Positions 27,782-37,010 are shown, numbered from the stretch's first letter. The stretch is 64,000 nucleotides of DNA from Acidimicrobiia bacterium (GCA_012959995.1 DUCC01000026.1:156615-220614); one strand, 5' to 3'. Notes: generated by a model not told the origin, from the sequence alone. A program made the numbers and translations.

Positions 27782-28452
27782 AATCTTTGTTGAGTGAAGC
27801 TTGGTTGGTGGCGAGTAAAGATTTGCGTATTGAGGCGCGTTCTCGGGTTTTGACCAACCAGGTGGCGCCTTTTGCTGTACTGGTGTTGGTGCTTTTCGGG
27901 TTTGCGTTAGATGCTGATCAGCGCACTTTGCGTATGTTCGCGCCGGGGCTTTTTTGGGTAGCGGTGTTGTTGTGTTTGTTGTTGGCGGTGCAGCGTTCGT
28001 CGGCGGTGGAGTCCGCTGATGATGCGGCCACTGGGTTACGTATGGCTGGTTTAGCACCGGTTGCCGTGTTTTTAGGAAAATCGGCAGCCATTTTTGTGCA
28101 GTTGTTGGTGCTGGAGTTGTTGCTGACGGCGGGCATTATTGTGTTTTATGGTTCCTCGGTGAAGAACTTGTTTTTGTGGCTAATTGCTGGGCTGGTGACG
28201 GCGTTGGCGGTGGCGGCTACCGGTACGCTCTATGGTGCGCTGGCCTCTGGGTTGGGGGTACGAGAAACGCTGTTGCCGATCTTGTTGCTTCCAGTTTTGG
28301 CTCCGGTGCTTATTGGTGCCACTCGGGCTTACGACGATGCTTTGGGTGCTGCTGCGGTAGATGGTTGGGCCTGGACGGGCTTGTTGGCCATGTTTGCTGT
28401 GGTGGCTTCAACGTTGGGTGCGTTGGCTTACGGCGCATTGGTTGAGGATTAA
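27778..28452 (+). CDS. ccmB: Heme exporter membrane protein CcmB
   Basis: A 224-residue membrane protein with about six helices, the size of CcmB (220). It starts with a KDLRIEARSR stretch before the first helix, as CcmB proteins do. It forms the membrane part of the CcmAB ATPase with CcmC. The GTG start overlaps the ccmA stop. Confidence 0.88.
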   Translation: MKSLLSEAWLVASKDLRIEARSRVLTNQVAPFAVLVLVLFGFALDADQRTLRMFAPGLFWVAVLLCLLLAVQRSSAVESADDAATGLRMAGLAPVAVFLGKSAAIFVQLLVLELLLTAGIIVFYGSSVKNLFLWLIAGLVTALAVAATGTLYGALASGLGVRETLLPILLLPVLAPVLIGATRAYDDALGAAAVDGWAWTGLLAMFAVVASTLGALAYGALVED

Positions 28453-28459
28453 AAATATT

Positions 28460-29260
28460 ATGACGAACCCCACTTCTTCTGTAGCGACCACCGGATCTCC
28501 GGGTTCGCGCGCTTTAGGTTTGGCTACGTTGCTGGGTTTGGTCGGGTTGTTGGTGTTGGCTTTTGTGTTGACCGAACCTGATGTGCGTATTCACCCCAGC
28601 ACGGGCCAGGAGATTGGCCAGTTTGATGCGGTACGGCTTTTGTATTTGCATGTGCCCATGGCGGTTATTACTTATGTTGCTTATAGTTTGGCGGCTTTTG
28701 CGTCGGCGGGGTATTTGATTAAACGAACTCCTTGGTGGGATGTAACGGCTCATGCGGCGGCCGAGGTGGGCACAGTGTTTTGTTTCTTGGTGTTGGTTAC
28801 GGGCTCTATTTGGGGCCGCCCGGTGTGGAACACCTGGTGGGAGTGGGGCGATGTGCGCTTAATGACCACGTTGATCTTATTTTTGATGTTTGTGGGTTAC
28901 TTGGCTTTGCGTCGCACAGCGGCTGACCCGCGGGTGCAAGCTCGGCGGGCGGCGGTGGTGGCCTTGGTAGCTATTGTGGATTTGCCTTTGGTTAACCGTT
29001 CGGTGGAATGGTGGGAGAACCGCACCCTGCATCAGAAGTCCACGTTGGGTGAATTAAAAATTGAGGACCTCACTTTGTTTACGTTGATGGTTGGGTTTTT
29101 AGTATTTTTGATGGTTTTTGCTTGGTTGTTGTTGCACCGTTTTCGGGTGGGTTGGTTGACCTTGGCGGCTGGTGAGCATCAGGTGGCGGCCGCAATCAAG
29201 GAGCGTCGAGCGGAAGCCGATGGTTCAGAGGTGGCTTCCGCGGTGGGAGAAACTTCATGA
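28460..29260 (+). CDS. ccmC: Heme handling protein CcmC
   Basis: A 266-residue protein with about six membrane segments. It carries the tryptophan-rich heme-handling motif as WGRPVWNTWWEWGDVR and the conserved external His in YLHVPMA. CcmC delivers heme to CcmE at the outer face of the membrane. The ATG at 28460 is seven bases after the ccmB stop. The end overlaps ccmD by four bases (ATGA). Confidence 0.92.
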   Translation: MTNPTSSVATTGSPGSRALGLATLLGLVGLLVLAFVLTEPDVRIHPSTGQEIGQFDAVRLLYLHVPMAVITYVAYSLAAFASAGYLIKRTPWWDVTAHAAAEVGTVFCFLVLVTGSIWGRPVWNTWWEWGDVRLMTTLILFLMFVGYLALRRTAADPRVQARRAAVVALVAIVDLPLVNRSVEWWENRTLHQKSTLGELKIEDLTLFTLMVGFLVFLMVFAWLLLHRFRVGWLTLAAGEHQVAAAIKERRAEADGSEVASAVGETS

Positions 29261-29415
29261 CGCATCTTGGTTATTTGCTGGGCGGTTGGGGAGTAGCGGC
29301 CGTGCTTTTGACGGTTTATGCCGTCTCGGTGGTACGTCGAGGCCGGGCGTTGAGTGTTTCGGTGCCCGAAGATCAGCGCCGGTGGTTGACTTCTCAGAAC
29401 CCGACCGATGGCTGA
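29257..29415 (+). CDS. ccmD: CcmD-like small membrane protein
   Basis: A 52-residue gene fills the space between ccmC and ccmE. It overlaps ccmC by four bases and ccmE by eight. The product has one membrane segment (about 7-26, ending in VVRRGR) and a short charged tail, which is the size and layout of CcmD, the small protein that helps free holo-CcmE from CcmC. The assignment rests on position, size and topology. Confidence 0.78.
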   Translation: MTHLGYLLGGWGVAAVLLTVYAVSVVRRGRALSVSVPEDQRRWLTSQNPTDG

Positions 29416-29926
29416 GGACCTCACCCCGCAACCCAGTCGACCGCCGCGCCCGCCGCGCCGCCGTGGGTCGGTAGCGATCATTGTTTTGGTTTTGGCGGCT
29501 TTGATAGCGGTGTTGGCCGTTACTTTGGGTGACGCCACGCTGGTTTTTTATGAAGTTGATGAAGCAGTAGAAGAACGCCCTGAGTTGTTGGCCAGCCGCT
29601 TTCGGGTGGTAGGTACGCCGTTGCCGGGTTTGGTCGAAACTCGCCTTGATGGTGAGGCGGTGGTGGTCTTTACTTTTTGTGCTTCGGGGGTGTTTGCCGA
29701 TGTAGCCCATGTGGGTGACCCGGCGGAGTTGTTTCAGCCGGGGGTGCCGGTGGTGTTGCAGGGTTCCTGGCAAGCGGGGAGCCCGCCGGGTTTAGCTGGC
29801 TTGCCGGCGGCCGCTAACGATGGATGGTTTTTGCGCACTGATCACATGGTGGTCAAGCACGACAATGATTACCGCACTGACGAGGAACGCACCGCCGATA
29901 TTGATGCTTGCGGGGTTACTGGGTGA
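29408..29926 (+). CDS. ccmE: Cytochrome c heme chaperone CcmE
   Basis: A 172-residue protein with an N-terminal membrane anchor (about 21-41) and an outward OB-fold domain. The heme-binding motif is HDNDY, with His151 for the covalent heme bond and Tyr155, matching the usual HxxxY of bacterial CcmE. CcmE carries heme to CcmF. The end overlaps ccmF by four bases (GTGA). Confidence 0.92.
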   Translation: MAEDLTPQPSRPPRPPRRRGSVAIIVLVLAALIAVLAVTLGDATLVFYEVDEAVEERPELLASRFRVVGTPLPGLVETRLDGEAVVVFTFCASGVFADVAHVGDPAELFQPGVPVVLQGSWQAGSPPGLAGLPAAANDGWFLRTDHMVVKHDNDYRTDEERTADIDACGVTG

Positions 29927-31869
29927 ATGCTTCGTTAGGGGCTTTGTTTGTTGCCTTGGGTTTAGCGGCTTCGCTTTTGGGGGTTTTTTCGCTGGTTCGG
30001 GGGTTGGCTACCGGCGATGAGCGGTTTTTGTGGCGGGTGCGTTGGTTTGTAGCCGCGGTGTTGGTGGCCGCCGTGGGCCAGTTTGCGGTTATGGAACGGG
30101 CGCTTATTACTCGAGATTTTACGGTGGCTTTTGTGGCCGAACATGGCAGTCACCGCACACCGGCTTTGTTTAATTTCGCTACTTTGTGGTCGGCCCTTGA
30201 GGGTTCCATTTTGTTGTGGGTACTGATTTTGGCGGGCTATGTAGGCATGGTTGCTTGGCGTTTTCGCCAGCGCTTGAATGACAAAATGGTGGCTTGGGCG
30301 TTGCTGGTTTTGTTGGTGGTTTGTGTGTTCTTTTTCTTGTTGCTGGCCGGCCCGGCTTTTCCTTTTGCCAAGTTTGCGCCGTGGGCGGGTTATGACGGCC
30401 CGGGGCCCAACCCGTTGTTACAGAACCATTTGTTGATGGCCTTTCACCCACCGGTGCTTTATTTGGGCTATGTGGGTTTTACGGTGCCTTTTGCTTTCGC
30501 TTTGGCTTCGCTGATCACCGGCCGGTTGGGCGAGGGTTGGTTGTTAGAGACCCGCCGGTGGACGCTCATTGCTTGGGGTTGTTTGAGCGTGGGGATTTTG
30601 TTGGGGGCTTGGTGGGCCTATGAGGTGTTGGGGTGGGGCGGTTATTGGGGGTGGGACCCGGTGGAGAATGCTTCGTTGTTGCCTTGGCTGACTGGCACGG
30701 CGTATTTGCATTCGGTGATGGTCCAAGAGCGCCAGGGCATGTTGCGGGTGTGGAATCTTTCGTTGCTGTGCGCCACTTTTGCTTTGACTATTTTGGGTAC
30801 GTTCCTTACCCGGTCGGGGGTTATTGAGTCGGTGCATGCTTTTACCGAGTCGGCCATCGGCCCTATGTTTTTGGCTTTCTTTGCCTTGATTGTGGTGGTA
30901 ACGGTGGGTCTTATTGCTTGGCGGGGCGATGTTTTGCGGTCTGAGGGTCATATTGATTCTGTGGTGTCGCGCACTGGGGCTTTTTTAGTCAACAATTTGT
31001 TGTTTGCTGGTTTTGCTTTTGTGGTGTTGCTGGGCACTTTGTACCCCTTGTTGGTGGAGGCCGCCAACGGTGATCGCATTTCGGTAGGCAACCCTTATTT
31101 TGAACGCATGACCATGCCCATTGGTTTCATGTTGTTGTTTTTGATGGCTATGGCTCCGGCTTTGCCGTGGGGCCGTGCCGGGGCTGAGGTGCTTTCTCGC
31201 CGTTTGTGGTGGCCAGCGGTTACTGGGGTCACGGTTATGGTGACTGGAGTGGTGTTGGGGTTGCGTGGTTGGGCCCCGACGTTGGCTATTGGGCTGGCGG
31301 GGTTTGCTACCGGCGGGGCGCTGCGCCCATTGATTTTGGCGGTGCGTTCCCGGGGTTGGCGTGGTTTGGTGGGGCGAGCCAGCGGCGGCATGGTGGTCCA
31401 CGTTGGGGTGGCCATTGTGGCGGTGGCCTTGGCCATATCGTCGTCGTACGTACGCCAAGCAGAGTTTAGTTTTGACGAACTTGGTCAAGAGGTTTCGTTT
31501 TCGGGGCACACGCTAACTTTCGAAGGGGTTGAGGTGCGGCAGTTGCCCGAGAAAACACAAACCCTGGTGCGTGTAGGTATCGATGGTCAAATTTTTACCC
31601 CGTCCATAAATATTTTTCCGTTTGGAGGGCAGCGTATTGGTACCCCTACTACTCGGTCTACCTGGTGGGACGATGTTCAGCTCTACGTGTTGAGGGTTCC
31701 TGACGAAGTTGACTCAACTACTTCGATTTGGGTCACCGTGCAGCCTTTGGTGTGGTGGCTTTGGGTAGGGGGAGCGGTCATGGCGGTCGGCACTTTGTTG
31801 GCCGTCGTACCAGAGGGTCGTCGTAAAAAAGACGAGCATCTTGCCGCATTGGTGGAGGCTTCGTCATGA
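29923..31869 (+). CDS. ccmF: Cytochrome c heme lyase CcmF
   Basis: A 648-residue multi-helix protein, the length of CcmF. The WWD heme-handling motif WWAYEVLGWGGYWGWD is at about 230-245, followed by PVENASLLPW. It ligates heme to apocytochrome c. GTG at 29923 overlaps the ccmE stop and is preferred to a TTG five codons earlier. The end overlaps ccmG by four bases. Confidence 0.93.
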   Translation: MNASLGALFVALGLAASLLGVFSLVRGLATGDERFLWRVRWFVAAVLVAAVGQFAVMERALITRDFTVAFVAEHGSHRTPALFNFATLWSALEGSILLWVLILAGYVGMVAWRFRQRLNDKMVAWALLVLLVVCVFFFLLLAGPAFPFAKFAPWAGYDGPGPNPLLQNHLLMAFHPPVLYLGYVGFTVPFAFALASLITGRLGEGWLLETRRWTLIAWGCLSVGILLGAWWAYEVLGWGGYWGWDPVENASLLPWLTGTAYLHSVMVQERQGMLRVWNLSLLCATFALTILGTFLTRSGVIESVHAFTESAIGPMFLAFFALIVVVTVGLIAWRGDVLRSEGHIDSVVSRTGAFLVNNLLFAGFAFVVLLGTLYPLLVEAANGDRISVGNPYFERMTMPIGFMLLFLMAMAPALPWGRAGAEVLSRRLWWPAVTGVTVMVTGVVLGLRGWAPTLAIGLAGFATGGALRPLILAVRSRGWRGLVGRASGGMVVHVGVAIVAVALAISSSYVRQAEFSFDELGQEVSFSGHTLTFEGVEVRQLPEKTQTLVRVGIDGQIFTPSINIFPFGGQRIGTPTTRSTWWDDVQLYVLRVPDEVDSTTSIWVTVQPLVWWLWVGGAVMAVGTLLAVVPEGRRKKDEHLAALVEASS

Positions 31870-32393
31870 GGTCGGTGAGGGTTAAAGCACTCTTGGTGGG
31901 GGCGGTGTTGTTGGTACTGGTGGGGGTGATGGCCACACGAGAGTCGGGCCTTGACCGCATGACTACCCATTTGGTGGGCCAAGGGGCGCCGCCCATTGAG
32001 GACACCACCATTGATGGTCAAGATTGGAGTTTGTCTTTGCAGCGAGGCCGTTGGGTGGTGGTGAACTTTTTTTCTACCACCTGTGTGCCTTGTGTGCGTG
32101 AGCACCCCGAGTTGGTGGCTTTTGCTGAGGCCCATGCGGCGGCCGACGATGTACGGGTGGTGACGGTGGCTTTCGCCGATTCGCCCAGTGCGGTGGAAGA
32201 GTTTTTCCGCACCAACGGGGGTGACTGGCCGGTGCTGGCCACCGACACGGGCCGCATTGCTGTGGATTGGGGCGTGGTGGCGGTTCCGGAGTCTTACCTG
32301 GTGTCGCCCGCTGGTTTCGTGGCCGCCAAGATTATTGGCGGAGTGGTAAAGGCCGATCTTGAAGCCATGTTGGCGGAGGCCCGAGGCACATGA
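31866..32393 (+). CDS. ccmG: Thioredoxin-like protein CcmG/DsbE
   Basis: A 175-residue membrane-anchored thioredoxin with one N-terminal helix (about 8-22) and the active site CVPC (Cys73, Cys76) in FFSTTCVPC. It would reduce the CXXCH motif of apocytochromes outside the membrane. The start and end both overlap the neighbours by four bases. Confidence 0.92.
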   Translation: MRSVRVKALLVGAVLLVLVGVMATRESGLDRMTTHLVGQGAPPIEDTTIDGQDWSLSLQRGRWVVVNFFSTTCVPCVREHPELVAFAEAHAAADDVRVVTVAFADSPSAVEEFFRTNGGDWPVLATDTGRIAVDWGVVAVPESYLVSPAGFVAAKIIGGVVKADLEAMLAEARGT

Positions 32394-33619
32394 AGCATTT
32401 TCGCTGGCTGGTTTTGGTGGCCCTCGTTCTTGGGGCGTTGGTGATTTCTGAGGTAGCCACGCAACCGGTGTTGACTAACGCCGATCGGGCGCACCAGTTG
32501 GCCGAGAATTTTGCTTGTCCGGTTTGTTCTGGTCAGTCGGTGGCGGAGTCTGATGTGCCTATTGCTCGGGCCATTCGCACCGAGATTGCTCGCATGGTCG
32601 ACCAAGGAGCCACCGATGCCATGGTGCGCACCGAGTTGGTGGAGCGTTTTGGTGAAGACATTGACTACACCCCACAGGGTTCGGGTTTAACCGGGCTGGT
32701 GTGGGTTTTGCCGGTGCTGGTGGTGACGGCGGCGGGCACCGGATTGGTTTTGGCTTTGCGGCGCTGGTCGGGAGCAGGTTCTGGGGGTGGGGCGAGCGGG
32801 AAGTCTTCTAAAAAACTTTCTCGCCCCTTGGTGTTGGTAGGTATAGCGGTTCTGGCGCTGGGTGCTGGTTTGTTGGTGGCCCAAACATCGGGCAGTCGAG
32901 GCGCTGGCGAGACAGGGTCGGGGGAGATCCGCTCGTCGACGCGCACCTTGCTGGCCCAAGCAGGGGTGGCTGCACCACAAGAGGCCATTGATCTTTACAC
33001 CGAGGTGTTGGAGCTTCAGCCATCTAACGTCGAGGCCTTGACTTACCGAGGTTGGGCGTTGTGGCGTTCGGGCGGTCAGGTGTTGGCTCGGTTGGATGTG
33101 AACGCGGCAGTGGAGTTTGACCCGGCATACCCTGATGCCCGCGTGTTCAGGGCTTCCATGTTGTTCGCTGATGGCGAGTCGGCTGCTGCGGCCGATGATT
33201 TGATGGTGCTCGACACGTTGGCCGCCCCCCCTATTGTGGACGATTTACTGGCGGCCAGCCATTTACGTGAACGCATTGCTGCAGATTTGGCGGCCCAAGG
33301 TGAGTTGTTGGCCGCCTTGACGTTGTTGGATTCCGGCATTGAGGTAACCGGCCAACCGGCACCGTTGTTGGCGGAACGCGGGTGGTTGTTGGCCGTTACC
33401 TTCGAACCGGATTTACTGGGTTTAGCACTTGAAGCGCTTGATGAAGCCTTGGCTTTAGACCCAGAACACCCTAATGCTTTGGCTTATCGGGCCTTGGTGC
33501 GCAGCGTGTTGTTAGATGACGCCGAAGGTGCGGCAGTTGATGCGGCGGCCTTCGCCACCTTGACTGACCCTCCGGAGGCCCTTGTTGAACTCTTGATCGC
33601 GGAAGGTTTGTTGGGTTAG
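32390..33619 (+). CDS. ccmH: CcmH fused to a TPR (CcmI-like) domain
   Basis: A 409-residue protein. Residues 1-95 are CcmH: an N-terminal helix and ENFACPVCSGQS with the redox pair Cys43/Cys46. A membrane helix follows at about 97-122, then another near 143-163. Residues from about 190 on hold TPR-like repeats such as LQPSNVEALTYRGWALW. This joins the thiol oxidoreductase and the apocytochrome-holding CcmI function in one chain. It is the last gene of the operon; a GTTTAA/TTAAAC hairpin follows at 33635-33652. Confidence 0.9.
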   Translation: MKHFRWLVLVALVLGALVISEVATQPVLTNADRAHQLAENFACPVCSGQSVAESDVPIARAIRTEIARMVDQGATDAMVRTELVERFGEDIDYTPQGSGLTGLVWVLPVLVVTAAGTGLVLALRRWSGAGSGGGASGKSSKKLSRPLVLVGIAVLALGAGLLVAQTSGSRGAGETGSGEIRSSTRTLLAQAGVAAPQEAIDLYTEVLELQPSNVEALTYRGWALWRSGGQVLARLDVNAAVEFDPAYPDARVFRASMLFADGESAAAADDLMVLDTLAAPPIVDDLLAASHLRERIAADLAAQGELLAALTLLDSGIEVTGQPAPLLAERGWLLAVTFEPDLLGLALEALDEALALDPEHPNALAYRALVRSVLLDDAEGAAVDAAAFATLTDPPEALVELLIAEGLLG

Positions 33620-33634
33620 TTCCTCTTTGAGAAT

Positions 33635-33652
33635 GTTTAACGGAGGTTAAAC
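33635..33652. terminator. Weak AT-rich hairpin between convergent ccmH and sixA
   Basis: GTTTAA (33635-33640) and TTAAAC (33647-33652) pair around CGGAGG. The stem is only six AT-rich pairs and there is no U tract, so termination is a guess. The right arm contains the sixA stop codon. Confidence 0.2.
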
Positions 33653-34123
33653 CTGAAACTCGGCTGCCGTGGCGTAATAGTGGCCAGCGATGAGCTGGCC
33701 TTTGGTGGGGCTGAGCGCCCAGAGGGAAGCTTTGGCGCAGCCTCGACCACCGGAGATTTTTAACCCACCCATAATGAGGTCACGCAGTACTTCAGGGATG
33801 ACATCGCCGTGGCTGCACAAAACGACCTGGTGGTTTTGGTCGACGGCCAAGTTTTTGACCAAGGCCGTGGCAGATTGATGAGCCCCTTCAAACAGGTCGG
33901 GCTCCACCCCGATGGTTAACCCGAGTTGATTGGCTAGTTGGCCTACCGTTTCTTGGCAACGTACGGCTCGGCTAGAAAGCACTTGGGTTATGGGCTGGCC
34001 ACCTAGTGCCTCTGCTAAATCGGCGGCCTGTTGCTGGCCGCGGTCATCTAAGGGGCGGTCAACGTCGTCGCCGTCCCAGCGGTAACGGTCGCCGGCTGAG
34101 GCGTGGCGTATCAGGTAGATCAT
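33647..34123 (-). CDS. SixA-type histidine phosphatase
   Basis: A 158-residue short histidine phosphatase. The RHA motif (Arg6-His7) follows the first strand and the second catalytic His is in VLCSHGDV near residue 104. The size fits the SixA group, which removes phosphate from phosphohistidine or small molecules. Its ATG overlaps the stop of the cysteine desulfurase gene by four bases, so it is the third gene of the sufR operon. Confidence 0.85.
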   Translation of the reverse strand: MIYLIRHASAGDRYRWDGDDVDRPLDDRGQQQAADLAEALGGQPITQVLSSRAVRCQETVGQLANQLGLTIGVEPDLFEGAHQSATALVKNLAVDQNHQVVLCSHGDVIPEVLRDLIMGGLKISGGRGCAKASLWALSPTKGQLIAGHYYATAAEFQV

Positions 34124-35238
34124 GGGCGTAACGCCCGGAGTTCGGCCAGCACCTGAGGTACGGCTTCCAAAACGTCCTCAACATCGTCGTCGGTGGTGGT
34201 CCACCCCACCGAAAGGCGCAGCGACCGGTGGGCATCGACCCCCATGGCTTCAAGCACCGGCGAGGGCTCGAGCCCTTCGGAGGCACAAGCGCTTCCCGAG
34301 TGGGCGGCAATACCTAAGCGGTCTAAGCCCAGTAACACCGCTTGAGGTTCAACGCCGTCAATGCCTAAACAAACCAGATGCGGCAACCGATAGTCGGGGT
34401 GGCCGTAAAGGGTGACCCCGTCAAGCGCCGATAATCCGGTAGCGAGCCGAATCGTTTGTTGGCGGGCCAGGGTTTCTTCGCTGGCCAGAACTTCGGGGGT
34501 CAAGGCGGCACAGACGGCTCCAAAACCGGCGATGGCCGGGGTGTTTTCTAACCCGGCGCGTCGGGCCCGTTCTTGCTCGCCGCCTAACAGCAAGGGAGCC
34601 AAGCGCAGGCCACGGCGAATAAGTAAAGCGCCGACTCCTCTCGGGCCACCAAACTTGTGGGCGCTCACCGAGACCAGGTCGGCGCCCAAGTTGGCAAAAT
34701 CTAGGGCCATGCGGCCTCCGGCTTGGGCAGCATCAACGTGCAACAACACGTTGTGTTGACGGCAGGCTGCGACCACCGGGGTCAAGTCCTGGAGGGTGCC
34801 CACCTCGTGGTTTCCTAACTGCAAGTGCACGATGGCCGGTTGCTGGCTGAAGGTGGCCAAAAGTTGGTCAAGGTCTACTCGGCCCGTTTCATCAACAGAG
34901 ATCAACTTCACGGGGCCATGGCGTTGGGCGTTGAGCCGCACCGCCGAATGTTCCATAGCGGAAAGCACGCTGGGTGCCCCCGGGTTGCGTTGGGCGACAC
35001 CGAAACAAACCGCAGCGATAGATTCCGTAGCACCCGAAGTAAAAATAACTTCCCGACTGCGGGCCCCAAAAAAGTCGACGACTTGTTGGCGGGCTACTTC
35101 TACGGTGTGGCGACAGGCCATGCCTTCGCTATGAATGCGCCCCGGGTCGCCGGTTAAATCTAGGGCCTCGTTGAGGGCCGCTCGCCCAACGGGCCGCAGC
35201 GGAGAGGTTGAAGCATGATCAAAGTAGTGGCGGGTCAT
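34120..35238 (-). CDS. Cysteine desulfurase (IscS/NifS type)
   Basis: A 372-residue PLP enzyme. The PLP lysine is Lys195 in SAHKFGG and the sulfur-accepting cysteine is Cys318 in SGSACASEGLEPS, a flexible loop of the class I type. It supplies sulfur for Fe-S clusters or tRNA thiolation. The ATG at 35238 begins the conserved MTRHYFDHAST. It lies 13 bases after the SufR-like regulator. No SUF scaffold genes or mnmA are in the window. Confidence 0.92.
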   Translation of the reverse strand: MTRHYFDHASTSPLRPVGRAALNEALDLTGDPGRIHSEGMACRHTVEVARQQVVDFFGARSREVIFTSGATESIAAVCFGVAQRNPGAPSVLSAMEHSAVRLNAQRHGPVKLISVDETGRVDLDQLLATFSQQPAIVHLQLGNHEVGTLQDLTPVVAACRQHNVLLHVDAAQAGGRMALDFANLGADLVSVSAHKFGGPRGVGALLIRRGLRLAPLLLGGEQERARRAGLENTPAIAGFGAVCAALTPEVLASEETLARQQTIRLATGLSALDGVTLYGHPDYRLPHLVCLGIDGVEPQAVLLGLDRLGIAAHSGSACASEGLEPSPVLEAMGVDAHRSLRLSVGWTTTDDDVEDVLEAVPQVLAELRALRP

Positions 35239-35251
35239 GGCGGGGTACTTG

Positions 35252-35974
35252 TCAAGCGGTGATGTCGGTAATGCACACTTCGTCACCCTTGGGTCGTGAC
35301 GAAGATTGGTCGGTGGTGGTTTCGCCGTAAAGAGCAATCAGCATGCCTTTAACCAAGCCACGGTCTACCGCACAAATAACCGGGTGTTCAATGGCTGCCC
35401 CGCCAAATGGGCAGTGTTCGGCCACGATGCGCAAACCAGATGAGGTGTTGGACTGTTCAGCCCGGGCAGCAAACCCGTGGGCCGTCAGCGCATCAGCGAC
35501 CATCTGCATGGAGGATTGAAAAGAATGCTGCACCTCGTCGGGGCTGATGGCCTCGGCCATGGCTTGGCCGACTTCTCGCCCGACTTCTTCTGCCATTTTT
35601 TCGGCCTGGTCGTTGGGTAACAAAGCCAAGGCTCGGCCCAGCAAACTGACCAGCACTGAATCTTGGCGAATGGGAAGTTCTAGGGGGGTGTTGGGGTCAG
35701 TTACTCGGTAGTGCTTGGAGGGCCGGCCAGCGCTGGCGCCTGCCGGGCGTTCAACGGCCACTTCGAGATACCCGCCGGCGGCCAGTTTGTCAAGGTGGTG
35801 GCGGGCCACGTTGGGGTGCAAGCCAAATTCTTGGGCGGCTGTGCTGGCGGTAACCCCTTGGTCGCTTTGGCGAGCCAGCAAATAGATGTCGCGGCGCGTG
35901 GGATCCCCGAAGGCGCCGGTTATCGCCGTAACAGCCGAGGCAAACTCGGTCGGCGTGAGGGGTGACCCATCCAC
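35252..35974 (-). CDS. sufR: SufR-like Fe-S sensing transcriptional regulator
   Basis: A 240-residue regulator. Residues 20-95 form a winged helix of the ArsR/SufR type, with HPNVARHHLDKLAAGGYL as recognition helix. The C-terminal domain holds three cysteines, Cys188, Cys201 (C-x12-C) and Cys234, which fit the cluster ligands of SufR. It starts with GTG, and TAGGCT lies six bases upstream. Position at the head of a cysteine desulfurase operon and divergent from mrp suggests autoregulation in response to Fe-S status. Confidence 0.8.
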   Translation of the reverse strand: MDGSPLTPTEFASAVTAITGAFGDPTRRDIYLLARQSDQGVTASTAAQEFGLHPNVARHHLDKLAAGGYLEVAVERPAGASAGRPSKHYRVTDPNTPLELPIRQDSVLVSLLGRALALLPNDQAEKMAEEVGREVGQAMAEAISPDEVQHSFQSSMQMVADALTAHGFAARAEQSNTSSGLRIVAEHCPFGGAAIEHPVICAVDRGLVKGMLIALYGETTTDQSSSRPKGDEVCITDITA

Positions 35975-35980
35975 ACCGAC

Positions 35981-35986
35981 AGCCTA
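35981..35986 (-). promoter_or_regulatory. Leaderless -10 element (TAGGCT) of sufR operon
   Basis: TAGGCT on the minus strand ends six bases before the GTG at 35974. Confidence 0.5.
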
Positions 35987-36066
35987 GCCAACCGGACCTC
36001 GCTGCTTACGAAATATCGGCCAGAGTAGTAATCTTTGTTTTTTTAAGGGGGTTGATGAGAGAGAGG

Positions 36067-36072
36067 TAGACT
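36067..36072 (+). promoter_or_regulatory. Leaderless -10 element (TAGACT) of mrp
   Basis: TAGACT ends eight bases before the ATG at 36081. The 106-base gap between the sufR and mrp starts is the likely site of SufR binding. Confidence 0.45.
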
Positions 36073-36080
36073 CCGCCAAG

Positions 36081-36959
36081 ATGAACGACCAGCAGGAAAA
36101 ATCAGGACCATCCGGCATTTCGGTTCAAGCCGAAAGCCAAACGCCACCGACTTCGGGGGTGCCTTTTGGACGGCCCGGCAACAACACCCGGGTGCTGCTT
36201 ATCGCCTCTGGCAAAGGTGGGGTAGGCAAGTCTTCGATAACCGCCAACCTTGCGGTGGCCTTAGCCCAGCGAGGAAAAGACGTTGCCGTGGTAGACGCCG
36301 ACGTGTGGGGGTTCTCTATCCCGCGCATGCTGGGCATCGCTGAACCACCCACGGTGATCGACGACATGTTGATTCCGCCCGAAGCCCACGGGGTGCGTTG
36401 TATCTCTATGGGGTTTTTCGCTGATGAGGACCAACCGGTGGTGTGGCGAGGCCCCATGTTGCACAAGGCGTTAGAACAGTTTTTGACCGATGTTTCCTGG
36501 GGTGAACCGGACTACTTACTGGTTGATTTACCTCCCGGCACTGGTGACATTTCGATTTCGTTGGCCGGATTTTTACCAACCGCCGAAATGTTGGTGGTCA
36601 CTACCCCGCAAGCCGTTGCTCAAAAAGTGGCGCAGCGAGCGGCCTACATGGCGGAAAAAATGAACATTGCCGTCACCGGGGTTATCGAAAACATGTCGTG
36701 GTTTATTGGCGACGACGGCACACGATACGAACTCTTTGGGGCAGGCGGCGGCCAAGCTTTGGCGACGCAACTCGAAGTACCTCTGGTTGGTCAAGTGCCG
36801 CTGTTGCCTGTTTTGCGGGTAGGTGCCGACACCGGAAACCCTGTTGCGGTTGATCAAACCAGTGAAGCCGGAACAATATTTGCCGCTATGGCCCGGGTCG
36901 TAGATGAAGACCTCAAACCCACCAAACGCTCCCACCCAGAACTCAACCTGGTGGACTAA
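36081..36959 (+). CDS. mrp: Mrp/ApbC-type Fe-S carrier P-loop ATPase
   Basis: A 292-residue deviant Walker A ATPase with GKGGVGKS at 44-51 and VDADVWG after it. Mrp/NBP35 proteins carry Fe-S clusters to apoproteins. Here the usual CPxC cluster motif near residue 212 is replaced by MSWFIGDDGTRYE, with no cysteine pair, and the N-terminal MIP18 domain is absent. It may work without its own bridging cluster or with a partner. It is divergent from the SufR operon. Confidence 0.85.
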   Translation: MNDQQEKSGPSGISVQAESQTPPTSGVPFGRPGNNTRVLLIASGKGGVGKSSITANLAVALAQRGKDVAVVDADVWGFSIPRMLGIAEPPTVIDDMLIPPEAHGVRCISMGFFADEDQPVVWRGPMLHKALEQFLTDVSWGEPDYLLVDLPPGTGDISISLAGFLPTAEMLVVTTPQAVAQKVAQRAAYMAEKMNIAVTGVIENMSWFIGDDGTRYELFGAGGGQALATQLEVPLVGQVPLLPVLRVGADTGNPVAVDQTSEAGTIFAAMARVVDEDLKPTKRSHPELNLVD

Positions 36960-37010
36960 GTTCATCAATAATCCGCAGCAACGCTGAAGAATCTAAGAGA
37001 AAGAAAAATC

